Below are positions 13,301 through 25,575 of a stretch of DNA of 64,000 nucleotides, piece by piece. A program made the position numbers and the translations under genes. Position 1 is the stretch's first letter; each line of letters starts with the position of its first letter. The DNA comes from Setaria digitata. Taxonomy: Eukaryota > Nematoda > Chromadorea > Rhabditida > Setariidae. The stretch spans positions 1 to 64,000 of the forward strand of contig RCAB01000305.1 of assembly GCA_003640385.1 (NCBI GenBank), given 5' to 3'. Under the pieces are notes generated by a model, which saw only the letters and a list, made by a program, of their open reading frames with translations, did not search any database and had not been told where the DNA came from.

Positions 13301-16300
13301 ATAATCAAAATTTTAAGTCAGAATAAAGCACTCCACGAGAACCCATAAGAAAACCAAGGAAAAACGAAAACTCACCCGGTTTTCACACTTAGCAAGCAAT
13401 TTCCTCTTGCCCAGATCGTATAATCGTACTTTTTTTCCTACACCAGCTAATGCCATTCCACGGAAATCATGAATAGCATTCACAACCTGTATAAAATTAT
13501 TATGCATTACGAAATTCTACGAAACACAGAAGTAGTATATGGAAGAAATTTAAGTAAACATAAAAACCCAAGATTCATAACTTGATAAAGAAAAAAATAA
13601 AGCAACTGAAGCACATTAAGATTTATACAAAATAATTTTGAAGGCAAGCAGTTTCTCGACTTATTTAAAAAAAATACACATTAAAAAAAAAAAAAAAAAA
13701 GAATGAAACCTCATCCGTTGGCGTTCTATGCAACAGTTGAAGTGTACTACCATTGGCTGCCAAAAGAAAAGTGTAAATGCATCCTCCGTTTGCCTTTCTA
13801 GGTTTCAGCTGTAATCCAAAACCACAACCAACCAACACAAACTGTGTGTCGCTTTGATTTTGAAACTGGACCATTGCAATCCTGAAATTTAATAAACTAT
13901 GGAAAGTCAGGAATGAAAATGTGACAGTAGCACGTGGCCACTACCGATATTTGATGCCAATGTTGGTCCTTCGCGGGAATAAATTTTAAATATTTTAGCT
14001 TACGAAAAAGCAGCTTCATCTTCGGCGAACGGAAAATGAGAGAGTGTTTCACCATCACTACTTCGCATAATTCGTACTGTTGAAGCCCATTTTCCTAGAA
14101 AATTTTCATATTAATCCATAGCATATCCAAATTCAATCACTGCAGACAATTCTTTACTTTCTAAAGTGAAAATATAGTAATTAAAAGTAAAAAATGTGAA
14201 AACAGATGTGAAGTGCAATTTCAAAATATAAGTACTATGAAACTTTTTGAACCGTAAGGGTGTGCTAAAAACGAGAATAGTCATTGTGGGATAAAAAAGA
14301 AGTTCTAGCAGATAAGGCTCACATAAGCAGTTGTCTACCTTTCTAAAACCAGCTCTCAACTGGAATACAGAAACCACTGGTGTAACTCTTTACGGGTGGC
14401 AATATGTGGCCTGGCAGAACAAGCACATAAATCAGCTCAAAATCTGTGTCAGAGTAAATAAGAAATCAATTTTTCAAATTTGCTTATTCACCTTTCTGGT
14501 TTTTCGGTGATCCATAAATTCTTTCATCAACTTTCTCAGTACGAATTGCATCAGCCATTTCTTTAACTGCTTGTTGGTCCGCTTCTTCTGCCTCTTTCGC
14601 TACTTCCATTAATTCCTGGAATTGTTATTAGAAGAACTGGAGACTGAGTGGAAAATGGCGATTTGATAACAATCCGAGAAAAAAATCACTTGTACTTATT
14701 ACATAATCTGAGTGGATTCATTCCACAATAAATGTTTGGCATTTTGTGAAGACTAAACAGATTTCAAGTTCCAGATCATTGTAACAAGAAATATTTTCAA
14801 AAAAAAAAATTAACAAACATCAGCAAGCTGTTTTCGACGTTCTATTTTTCCTTTTACTGTAAAAGCAGCATGATCATTTTCGATTATAATCAAATTTCCG
14901 GATGCTTTATGGACTACCATGCGTCGAGGCGTGTAGTCCAGTGGATGCACAACTTGATTGAAAACGGCTCCCAACTTTTCGAGTGATAAAATCCTGAAAC
15001 AGAGTTAGTTTTGGAGAAGGAATATAATGAAATGGTACCCTCTAATGAATCGAAATTTTAAGAGAATGAATCATTAGAAAAAGTCACATGCAATTCCATA
15101 GGAGCCATTAAAACCAAAAATAATTGCAAACCTCACCTCAAAGTATTTTCTGCAATAGCAACAATTCCTTCTGGACATTGTTCCGATGAAAAACCCGCTG
15201 CATATTCTAAAGCTGCATATGAAAGCGGAGTCAGGTGAAACCTACTTTGGTAATCATACAAAAGCCAAGCTCTGGATGATGCGGCCATGATCTGAAAATG
15301 TACAAAGGAGTCAATGTTAAAGCAGAAAAGCGGAAAATATTTTTGGAAACTTCAAAGGGGAAAACAAAAGGACATTTATTAATAAATGAAATGTTAGAAG
15401 CGTCATTATGCGTTCAGTGACTATTTTATGAAAATATGTTAGTTTAAATGTTTTAAAGTCAAATTAAAGCCTGAACTGGTTACTTTCACCACTAATTATG
15501 GCAATCCTACATTAAAAGTATGGAAGAAAAGTAATGTAAAATACAAAAGAAAATTAAATGTAAGGGGAAGAAATTGATATGAAAAGAAAATTTAACTAAA
15601 TTTGATGCTCAACATACCGCATCTTTATTTTGTATTCTCACACGGAATAATTTCACACTTTTTGTTCCAAGATATCGAGTTCTGTTATCTGTTAATTCAC
15701 CTGTAACCTGATCTACAGTGGTTCGCAGCAGGCAGCCATTCTAAAACAGAACGTCTCAGCAATACAACACACACAATTCAGTTTATGCCTTTTAAATATG
15801 ACAAAATAAACTCTGCTTACTTACATAGCGTAATGCTTTTGATTTTCCGTGATCTTAAAAAACAAGAAAGCTTCTGTATCGTTATAAGGAACATTCAAAA
15901 TAAACAAACCTGCAAACCGATATTCAAATGAACAGTTGATGCGCTTTGGGCTTCAGTACCAAACATCTCCAGTACGATAATCGATTCCGGTTCCGATGGC
16001 AGCGCTTGCATACTGAAAAAAGGTTCTATTTCAGATGAATTTACAATTTTAAAACTAATCTTAGGAGGAAATTACATATTTCTGAAGAAAAAACATTGGA
16101 GGTGCAGCATACGCAATACGAAATAAAATCTTTGAATTTTTTCGCAAAAGTTTACAAAGCTTTACCTAAGCGGTGAAAGGCAATCCTGCGGATCCAGTGA
16201 TATGATTCGCACTGTTTTATCAGCCAAACCAACAGTGAGAAAACGTGACCGTAGCTCACCTTCAGGAATTTCACTTAAACTCATGCACAAGACATCAGCA

Positions 16301-19300
16301 GGGAGTTCACGTCGTTCAGTATATTCATTAAGCTGCCCAGTCTAAAAAAACAAGGAAACAATTTAATAAGTGTTATGACAGTATGTAATTTTGAAATCAG
16401 CAAATTCATAAAAGGCGAAATATACGAATGGTAAAAGAAATGAAAAGAAAAGAGTCTTACCACGTCAAGTTCAAAATAGACGAGTTCACCACCGGCAAGT
16501 GCAATAGCCACTTGCCTCCGATTTAACGCACATTTCATAATTGTACGCTTACCTGGTGCTTTCCATTCATTTACTCGCCGATCAGCCCTAATATGTCGAA
16601 TACCATCTGGGTAGACCTGAAAAACAAGAAAAATCTCACTATATCGACTAGGAAATGCATAATCCGAAACCTAGGTTGATGACTTTCATTTTTTCTTTTC
16701 CAATTATCATAACTGTATTCCTATAAAAAGAAACAAAAATCAATAAATAAATTATAAGAAATTACCAACTTGTAATAAGGCATCATCGCCGATAAGTGCA
16801 CAGCCAAGCGTTGGTGTTGTACCAAGGAATCCAGAATCCGTAACTTCTTCGACAGTTTCTCCAATAGACAATACCAACGTTGCATTCACGAAGGACACAA
16901 CGATATGAGAATCAAATTTATCTAGAATCAAAAACCATCAATGGTAAACATTTTCCACTACAAAATCAAAATAAGATCGGAGGATAAATGCCCGAAATTA
17001 TTGTCAAAAATAATTTAATACCTGACTTTTTATGAAGCCTTTAGACCTTATTTATTTATGATTCGAGCTACAGCACTTTCTCATCAAAATATTTGCGAAG
17101 TTTCTAATAAAGTTCGCTAAAAAAAAAGATGTTGGAAATCACAGCAAATACAAATTCATTTTAATGAAGCATACCATCGATATTTCGTTTTACTGTCCAA
17201 ACCGCATTTGGATTACCAGGCAATTCAGAGACTGCCATTTCCGTTACTTCTAAACCATTACGTAGAACTTTAACAGCAGAAAGGGCGCCACGTCCTACCA
17301 AAGTGTAAATTTGTGGTGAATCTTCATTAGCCAAATCATCAATCTACAAAATGGACAAAATAATTTTAGACGAACTTAAGAAAAAAAAATAAAAAAAAAA
17401 AAGGAAGAAAGAGAATTGTAAACTGATAAAATCGAAAATCCCAAATAAAAACAAAGCGAAGCTGGTGCTAAAATACACCTGGAAAAATATATATCTGTAA
17501 AGATCCTAAACTAGAAGGTTCATTTACAGAAACTTCTCACACATTGCTGGCCTGTACGACCAAGAATTAAAGAAAATCGTTTGAAAAAATGATTAATATA
17601 GTTAAGAGAATTCCAAAAACTCACGTAAGAAGAGATAAGAGGTGACAAGCTGTCCATCTGGTCTACAATTGCTAGATTTGTGAGTCCACGTGGGGCGAAA
17701 AAGAATGTTTCACCTTCTTCCAATTGCATTCGAGAGGAGAATTCAGGTTCATCATCTTCGTCACCCAAATGTGCTATCTGGTATAAATGACTGGAAAACA
17801 GAATTTAAATACCTCCGATAATTCAATTTAAATAGACAGAAAACTTCACAATACTTGACTATAATGCTAGAGAATATCACGTTGGGAAATAAATTAGCAA
17901 TAAAGAAAATAGACGTAAAGAAACAACCGGAAACGTACTGATTTCCGAATTCACTGGCAGTAAACAAAAATCCTGTTTTCAAAATGCACATGGCATTTGA
18001 GACTGGTATAGTGTCGAAGTATTTAATTTTAAGTTCTGTGACCTGAAAGAAAAAAACAACTGAAACTTGTAACAAATTGGCACCATTAAATAATAGATCA
18101 ACACATTTTATGTATGCTTGATGTATAAGGCTTCTTGATCAATTTGAAAAAATGATGATAGTTCTGAGAAAGCCAAGGAAACAAAAGGAGAGATGTGCTT
18201 CTATTTAAATTCTGATCGAATTCGAAAAGTAAAGGCCATTAAATTAATTAGATATTATGAAAAATATTTAATTTAGCATAACCAAACATCACTGGAATTG
18301 GATGGTCTCCACGTGTAAAAATAACGAGAGGGAATAACGAAATACGCAAAAACAACTTTTAAAGAATAACATGAGTACACCAAGTGAAGAAATTGAAGAA
18401 TATATGAAATCTGTCCATACATCAATATTATATGAATAATATTATTAGAAGCTATGATCAAAATAAGTAACATAGGCCAGATCCAAGACATGACGTGATT
18501 CAAAACCAAATTCAAATCCGTAAAAAAATGACTCACAATATCATGCTCACTTTCCAGCGTAACCTTAAAAATATCACCCTGGTCGGTTTGCACCAAGAAA
18601 AAGTACATTAGTTTTGTTTTATGTGTTGCGGCACAAACGACTATAACAGTGCGATCGCAGTCATCTAATTCGTTCTGAAAAAAAAAGAAATAACCCCACT
18701 ATATTAGGCAGAAATTAGACACAGCTAAGATCAGTTTATAATAAAAAATCACTTTTTGAGATCTGAGAAAAAAAACCAGAAACTTTCTCAAAATAATGAC
18801 CGAGAATTGAATAATTAAGGCAGTCAACATTCTAAATGTCCAGTAAATCTAAACAATGATCGAACCAAAATGTTTATATAAACGAACTCTTCTTCGTGGT
18901 ATTGGACATTTGATGTCCGGTTGATCGCCCAGATTTTTATAAACTAGATAATTTTCGCAACAAACAATAACACCGCTGGGACCATCTTGTCCACCAGGTA
19001 CTGTAAATACAAATCAATCCAGTTGCTTCAAATATTCCGCCGACGAAATCCAAAACTTTTATTAATATAAACATTCTGTTTACACTGAACGAAAATGCCA
19101 ATTAAAAAAACTCAAAAAAAGCATGCCTGAAACTAAAATATTGCCCTTGTCAACCAGCGGTTCGGCATATTTGCGCACTACATGATTCAAGCCAAGATCC
19201 AATTCATAAAATGTTAGTGTCTGCGGTATTTTGGTAGCCAGATGACCAGTAGGATCGTGATCAACTTCCTGTAGTTCATCGAAAAATGTAGCAATTTTTT

Positions 19301-20989
19301 TAAATCTCAGTCCATGTAGAACAACTTTCAGATCAAACGTGGACAAAACTTTCAAAAAAATAAGATGATCACATAAGCAAAGAGAATAAAAGCAGTGAAA
19401 TTGCATGCAAAAAAAAAAAAGAAAAATATTCTGCTAATCTACTACAATATGAAAACATATGCACATTCTTTATAATTATAAACTTACTTCATAATCAACT
19501 TCCAAACACGCAAAAGTTGGATTTTCAAATCCAACATCCACACCAACAACGCTATAACAAATACAATGTGATTTGTGAGCCTCCAGTGGCGAACTGATCG
19601 TTAAGTTAGCTGATGCATCTCTGTTCATAATATACACCAATTTTTGACGCTCCACGGCACCTAGAAAAAATAAAGTATTTGGAAATATTCATGGCACCAA
19701 GAATTTTGCTTAAATTAAAAAAATTGTCAAGTCACCCAATGCATGACTTCCAAATGATTTAAAAGAAAAATAAATTACATGCAAAAATCATAATCTTTTG
19801 ACAACAGTTTTATCACATAGCTGTAGCTAACTCATTGTTATCTTATAATTAACAGATACTAAACACGATTTATTAAAACAATATAACAGCTGCTGACAAT
19901 ACGGCGACATCATGACCATTGATTAGTCTAATATCGAAAAAAGTCGTAATTTCCGCTGTCAAACACAGCTCTTCACTTAAAGTGTTATCACGCATCTGTG
20001 TTATATCTAAATTAAGGAAATAACTGCATTAATGATTCGACTGAAAGTCTGGCAACTTTAGGTGGTTTAAATATTTACCAATAAGGATGGCACGTCCTTT
20101 CGGATCAACAGCAAGAAACTGTCCCGGAACAATACGCCGACAGCCAGTTTTTCCAAAAGTTTCCTGGTGAACTCTTTCAAAACATACTTTCTGCGGATTA
20201 TATTCCAGGATTACAATACGGCCAGCATCCGAACCAACAACGATGTAGTCTACAGTAAATTTTTGGAAATTAAAAAGCAGAACTGAAAAAAATTTACGCA
20301 CCGAGTATAAAAAGTACTCTATCCCACGTAAAATATAAATTGATTAAATTTGTTTATTATCAAAATAAAAATGATACTGACATACCTTTGGTTCCACCAG
20401 TTAGACGAAAAGCCAACAGTGATCTTATAATGCCAAAGGTATTATGGCTACATAAAACATGAATCTTTCCTGTTTTCGGATCACAAAATAGCAGCTGAAG
20501 AAGATTACCGCGGGCAATGCATACTTCCTGTAATTTAAGTAATTAAATTCATTTATTCACTAAAATAACGCATGTTAAAGATTAATGCATAATACACAAA
20601 TCTGTACTTGCAAGAAGCAATTTACTAATTTTTAAGAAACATCTATGTTTTAGGTTATGTAAATTGCACAGTGCACTCTATTTAATTTCCATATTACTTC
20701 TAGTTTTCATTTTGCTTTACTTCTACCAATTTTAATGCTCCTCTAATCAATGAACAAACTTCAACTGACAAAACATCTAAAGACTAAGATTTACATCATT
20801 CTACCATCATGTAAATCCAGAATGGCCTGAATAGTAACATGATGTTCATATCATTCAGTCTAATAAAATTCACAACTTTTCAAATCAGTTTCAAAATTAA
20901 ACTTGTTGCTTTGGTAATCCGCAGAAGGATCCGTGAATCGCTTGATTGATCGCTGATGAACCTTGCAATGTTAGGTTATACAAATACAT
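4354..20989 (-). CDS. SF3B3: Splicing factor 3B subunit 3 (SF3B3/SAP130), complete, 28 exons
   Basis: SF3B3 is a core subunit of the SF3b complex of the U2 snRNP, in which it forms a three-beta-propeller scaffold for branch-site recognition. I assembled 28 exons with matching phases, 3645 nt, giving 1214 aa (human about 1217). Exons 5' to 3': 20989-20903, 20527-20386, 20249-20079, 19660-19488, 19268-19127, 19000-18888, 18674-18537, 18042-17939, 17790-17625, 17343-17175, 16921-16770, 16616-16461, 16341-16166, 16012-15910, 15740-15618, 15291-15137, 14993-14819, 14615-14492, 14094-14004, 13881-13710, 13486-13376, 7493-7395, 7281-7168, 6121-6023, 5531-5388, 5214-5110, 4949-4854, 4398-4354. Landmarks are the start [85 protein letters not shown] and the invariant C-terminus [12 protein letters not shown]. 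Oddities are a GC donor after exon 5, an AAG acceptor at exon 23, and a 5.9-kb intron 21 that contains an opposite-strand GPCR gene. Confidence 0.97.
8690..8765. repeat. Two exact 38-bp tandem copies in SF3B3 intron 21
   Basis: The 38-bp unit starting GAAGCAATAAAAAAGATGAA occurs twice in tandem without change. No N is involved. It is a simple recent duplication in non-coding sequence. Confidence 0.85.
10004..13059 (+). CDS. Biogenic-amine-type class A GPCR, nested in SF3B3 intron 21
   Basis: Four exons with matching phases, 10004-10207, 10435-10784, 11092-11262 and 12696-13059, encode 362 aa. The protein is a plasma-membrane seven-helix receptor. Class A landmarks: N39 in TM1 (FGN), D66 in TM2 (LAVSD), C94 at the top of TM3 for the disulfide to the C-V-C of loop 2, and NPIIY in TM7. 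Amine-receptor marks: D101 in VDIWLC (position 3.32), which pairs with the ligand amine, and two serines in TM5 at 5.42 and 5.46 (SASFSFYVP). The third intracellular loop spans exons 3-4 and is moderate in length. Atypical features: DRL replaces DRY at 118-120; TM6 reads FCWLFF where amine receptors have CWLPF; TM7 has His at the usual Tyr 7.43. It most resembles dopamine, octopamine or tyramine receptors; the ligand cannot be assigned. The start is the first in-frame ATG; an earlier 5' exon is possible. Confidence 0.88.
13376..13486 (-). other. SF3B3: SF3B3 exon 21, right border of the host intron for the nested GPCR
   Basis: This exon encodes [20 protein letters not shown] and then a segment ending LLAKCENR, matching the GVGKLLRVYDLGKKKLLRKCEN region of SF3B3. 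Its GTGAGT donor is at 13375-13370, and the next coding exon begins only at 7493. The intervening 5882 nt therefore form intron 21 and contain the whole plus-strand receptor gene. Confidence 0.9.
15825..15853 (-). other. Possible cryptic 29-nt exon within SF3B3 intron 14
   Basis: Between exons 14 (ends 15910) and 15 (starts 15740) a 29-nt segment is bounded by TTTTTTAAG on its 5' side and a consensus GTAAGT donor on its 3' side. The two flanking exons join perfectly without it and match the family, so it is not part of the main product. If included it would shift the reading frame, as a poison exon would. The AAG acceptor is weak for a nematode, so this may be chance. Confidence 0.2.
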
Positions 20990-23900
20990 CCCAACGTTTA
21001 CTTCTGCCTCACAGAATCTGCCCCTCAAATTTCAAACATAACTATACAAGATCCATACAAATTATCATTATCGATACAAAGCCAAACTATGCTAAGTGAT
21101 GCAGTGTCAAGTGTTGAGCGAACCAGTGGTAACAAATATTTGCCCTAATTACAATCAGTAACTGCTAGGCCAGTAAAACAATCTTGGCAGTTTTAATAAG
21201 CCAAACCATCTCAGCCTGAACCTTCCCGAACATTGCCAATCTCCACAAATTAAAAAAGGAACAATCAAGCAACGACCAATGCAAGCCTCCGTTCTCACTC
21301 ATTGCATAACTCATCTCTCGCAACATTATCTATCACCATTCTTATCAATCTTTGCTTACTCCTCACATATGCATACTTTCTTTACCGTCAACTCTGTTTC
21401 TCCTACACTATCATCATATATAAAAATATTTCAAAAATTTCTCAACATCTAATAACAAACTATTTTCTTCTCCTCTATCGTTTTACCATTCTTCAACATG
21501 CACATCCACAAATAACGCGCCACTTCTAAAATCTCCTTAATTTGCATACTTTTTTATACATCTAATGTTGCGGAATCAGTGATGTTTCATCATCATTGCA
21601 TGCAACGGATTATGAAATGCGTGACGTCTCAGATTAGATCTGGTAAAACTTGAACTTGTCAGGACTAGAAATTTGTAATTTTTTTTTTGCAGGAGTTACA
21701 AATTTCAAATAACACATTCTGTTAAATTGAGCGAGACAGAACCAAACTAATTGCTTTGCTGAATTATGCTACTGGAACATCTTACAATCTTAATTTCGTG
21801 ATAATTGTTATCATTAACCTCTTCTGGCTGTGGAGTCTTGTACCATACATAAATTGTCCGCCATAACACATCTGTTTCTCAAGGTTATTCGTGGCTGTAT
21901 ATCCACTTGGTAATGTGTCGTGATCAATCTCTTCCAATTTTTCATTTGATATACATGCTAGTTTACGTTATCAGATGGTTTAGCATATCATATCTCTGAT
22001 GTGATGATAACTCAACATGATGATAATTTCGTTTTTCCCCACTGATTATGATTCCTATTTTTTCTGTTGTCAAGGAGTAGCTCACTTCCAATAAACTGAA
22101 ATCGAAATCCAACAATTAATTCATTATCAAAATTCAAGGATCAGACTCGAAGATTCGTTGATCTGGTCATTACTATCGTACTAACAGAAGTTAATGTACA
22201 CATCATGAACTATTTTGCTTTACCTTTCTGTATTAATACTATTAATAGTACCATTGTTGGAAATTTTTAACAGCTGCTTGTAACTAGCTAATATATCAAA
22301 TTTGGGTACATTTTTAATTAATAAACGATTGGTGTATAGTTTTCAGCTGTGAACTTTTTGTCATCCTGATAGCAGTCCGCTGTTATTATTTTAATAAATT
22401 CAAAAATTTCAATTCCTTACTGCTGAATAATGTTTTTATAAAAAAAAAAAAAAAAAAAAAACAGCGTTGAATCTATCACGGCTTCCAAACGAATGAAGTG
22501 GAGATGAACAGAGGATAAATTATAAAAAAAAAAGATCTGCAGTTTATAATTTTATTTCCAAACTCAAATAAATGGAAGAAAAAAAAAAAAAAAAAGGATA
22601 AATTGAGCAATCACGTTTAATATTTTTCACTGCTTCTATTAAAAAAATTTTTCCACAACTGAAGAATTTTAAAATATTTTATTGTTTTGTTTACTTTACA
22701 AAAAAAAGTTTTAGCGAAACGTTAAATTGCAATATATTTCGTTTCTTTTTTGTTTAACATATTCCACATTAAAAGTGTGCAATTATAATATGACAGTTAT
22801 TATTAGGCTTGTTAACAGGAATTTAAATTTTTCAAGGACATTTCTCGATGTTGCAGTAATTCTCGATACTATGATATTTCTTTCTTTCTCTGTGCTGAAG
22901 AATTTCTCGATACAGCGGATATTGTCGGTACCATAGTAGGTAAACTGGTGTACTTGCCAAAATTATAAATTGATTCCAACTGATCAATTTATATTCTCTA
23001 TTTATGCATCTTTCTGTTATGTATGTGTGTGTGTAAATAAATTTTAATTAAAAAATTTTGGGGAACATGAAAGTTGCAACATGAATAATCATGATTATAA
23101 TAATATAAAAGTTAATACTGGCCTTTTTCATTATTACTGCTGCAAAGCTGCAACCAGATAATCTGTGCTTTCATTTATATATTATGATTATTGGAATTGT
23201 CAATATCACTGTCACTGCCATCGGCATTATCATCATCATCATTATCACACACAGTATATAGAGGTATGTATATAATATGTATCTAGATAGAATATAGTTG
23301 AGGACTGGTTTTTGAGGTTGAGGCAGTGTTTGTTGTATAGAGTTTGAACTAGATGTTAGTTAGATGCCCACTTCTCGAAACGAATCAAAGTCAATCAATC
23401 CATCGAATAAGCTCTTTTCGTATTTTTGTTACAAGTATCTAATTGTTATTTACTATTTTTTACTCACATATTAGGAAGCTTAAGTTCAATTTTTCAGAGT
23501 TTTAGAGGAAGAAAATTAAACTTCAATATGCATATGTCTTGACGCATGAGAAATAATTTATGAAGTTTTCATTTTACTTATGTTTGTCATTGGCCAGTGG
23601 AATTTAGTAAGCCATTATTAAATCTACTGTAAATTTGCTGTCAAATATTGTTTTACATTTGACAGGAAGATATTTTTTTTTTCTTTTTCTTTGATTTCAT
23701 ATTGGAAATCATGTCAAATATATAACCAGCAAGTAAAGGTCTAAATATTTTTTAAAATTAACTCTCAAATATCTAAAATTTAAGTCTAAAGAACTAATAT
23801 CTCTTTAAGCAAAATTTTTATAATTAGTTTTGTGGAAATTAGAATTTATAAGTGAAAATTCACGTGAAATGTTATTCTTGCAATAATTGATACCAGGCTG

Positions 23901-24472
23901 CCTCTCAGGGTATTATAACAATTTGAAACTTATTCAACGAATGTTGATTAGTCTTTTTTTGCTAATGAATTTCATGGGAAATTTTTTACGCTATGGAATG
24001 AGATTTTAAAAATGATAAAAACTGGATCTTAATACCGGTTTCAACCACTTTTGCTAACCGACATTCTTTTTTGAAAAGGCAAAGTTAGAAGTGTCAGACT
24101 TAAAACTTGCTAGAGAATTTCTACAAAATCAAACTCTCCTCTGAAATTAATAAAATAAGAAGAGGTTCTCAATGATCTAACATAAAAACTTTCTTCAAGT
24201 TTTTTTCAAAGAAATTATGAAATGAATGTTTAGTAGCTAAAGAGTATTTCACTGTAACTTTCAAAAGGTAATTCGTTTGAAAATTAAAAAAAAAAAAAAA
24301 AAAACAGAAAGAAAATTACTATTACTATTATTAAAATTCTAAAATTCGTTCTGAAATTCAAAAACTATTTGTTGAAAACCCAACATTCATCAAATGTAAA
24401 TTGACATTATTTCTCTGATAATACTAAGTTTCCTTTTTAAGCATTCATTCTTGGAGAACTTGAAAGTGACTA
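20990..24472. other. Intergenic interval, SF3B3 upstream region to small membrane-protein gene
   Basis: The divergent starts of SF3B3 (minus) and the small membrane-protein gene (plus) face away from this 3.5-kb interval, so promoters of both should lie here. It contains poly(A) runs near 22440 and 22580, a CA/TG-rich stretch near 23020-23040, and a GAT-type acidic-codon microsatellite near 23215-23250. Apart from the exon-like minus-strand frame at 21782-21967 I see no coding signal. Confidence 0.5.
21782..21967 (-). other. Exon-like open frame of unknown identity
   Basis: On the minus strand an open frame runs from just after a TGA-TAA pair to a TAA at 21784-21782. The peptide contains EEIDHDTLPSGYTATNN and CYGGQFMYG. 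A possible acceptor (AAACTAG) lies just inside the start and a possible GTACAA donor lies within the frame. Codon composition looks more gene-like than its surroundings. The EEIDHD stretch loosely recalls the EEVDHDPTG of SF3B3 encoded 2.7 kb away, but the flanking residues do not align, so I do not call it a copy. It may be an exon of an unmodelled gene, a decayed fragment, or chance. Confidence 0.22.
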
Positions 24473-25575
24473 ATGTCATCAAATATGACAATTGCTACTA
24501 TAACACACTTACTGACAAGTGCTACTACTACTACAACGTTTGTTATTCAAAATTATCGTGGTAAACGACAACTATGGAATGGCTACGGTTACGAAAGTTA
24601 TTACGGATATGGATTGTATGTTTGCAAATAATTTATGTCAGTATCAATTATTTGATAAAAAAAAAGAAGTTTTTCAACTTTAAATAACTGGATACTAACT
24701 AGGGTAGAATGTATACACCATTGTTTCACAAACACTATTTCAAAATTAAAATTTTTTGAAACTTTAATAAAGTACAAACCATCTTGGATACTAGAACAGA
24801 ATATACAATATTGTTTCACAAACATTACTTCAATAAAGCACAAACAACGGGAATATTTCGTTAGAGATCTTAGAAAAAACCATCTTACTGTAAAACTTAA
24901 ATTCTTCAAAATTTAAAGCAAATAAAAATATGCTACTTCCTCAGCAGATTTTAATATGATTTTGCATTTACTTCATTTTTTTTTTTTTTCGAAACAGTTG
25001 AAATAATTCCTCAACTAACTCTTTTTTTCCAGTATTTTTTTTTTCAAGTTCGACATTTTTAGCCACTGGAGCCGGATAATGCTTATCATTCTACCACTGG
25101 TAGCACTATTTCTATGCTGCCTAATGCCTTGCATTTGCGCACTTGGAATCTGGTTTGCTGGCTGGTTTGGGCTGCGCAGTCAGACCGTTAACAAAAATTG
25201 CGGTAATTTAGCAACTGGTACAAATTCTTATGCAAAACAACAGCAGCCAGTTGCATCACAGACAACAAGTAATTACTTTGTGAAATTCAGTTCAAAATGA
25301 TGGAATTATGCAGACACAGTGAGAGTGAGATAATTTTTTCCTAAAACTGACATTGACATTGTAAAACTTCAGAATACCAGCAAAATTTCCAAATCTCCAT
25401 CATATTTCGAAACAAAAGAATTTCAGATTTCATACCAATTGAACCCGGAAACTCACGAGAACACGTAGATTCCTACATTTATGAAGAAAAACGCAGCGAT
25501 CGTTATTATCACCGACCACCATCACCACATCCGCGTGATGAGCAACGACGGAATTTTACATCGTCTAGACTGTAA
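24473..25575 (+). CDS. Small nematode-type membrane protein, unknown function
   Basis: Three phase-matched exons, 24473-24615, 25033-25268 and 25427-25575, give 175 aa. The N-terminal part is Thr-rich and hydrophobic, followed at residues 28-46 by YRGKRQLWNGYGYESYYGY: a dibasic KR and then an aromatic Gly/Tyr-rich stretch. A strong membrane helix follows (about 64-93) with a cysteine cluster CCLMPCIC and Trp/Gly residues at its end. The tail is polar, with a Gln/Ser stretch and then an Arg/Pro/His-rich C-terminus ending TSSRL. I recognise no domain. The second ATG, 12 nt downstream, is an alternative start. The stop codon TAA overlaps an AATAAA at 25574-25579. Exon 3 is too short to stand out alone, but phase and codon use support it. 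Confidence 0.72.

Noticed and set aside
23215..23250. Acidic Asp/Asn-rich minus-strand frame
   Set aside because: It comes from a short GAT/ATC microsatellite; it is followed soon by a stop and has no splice support.
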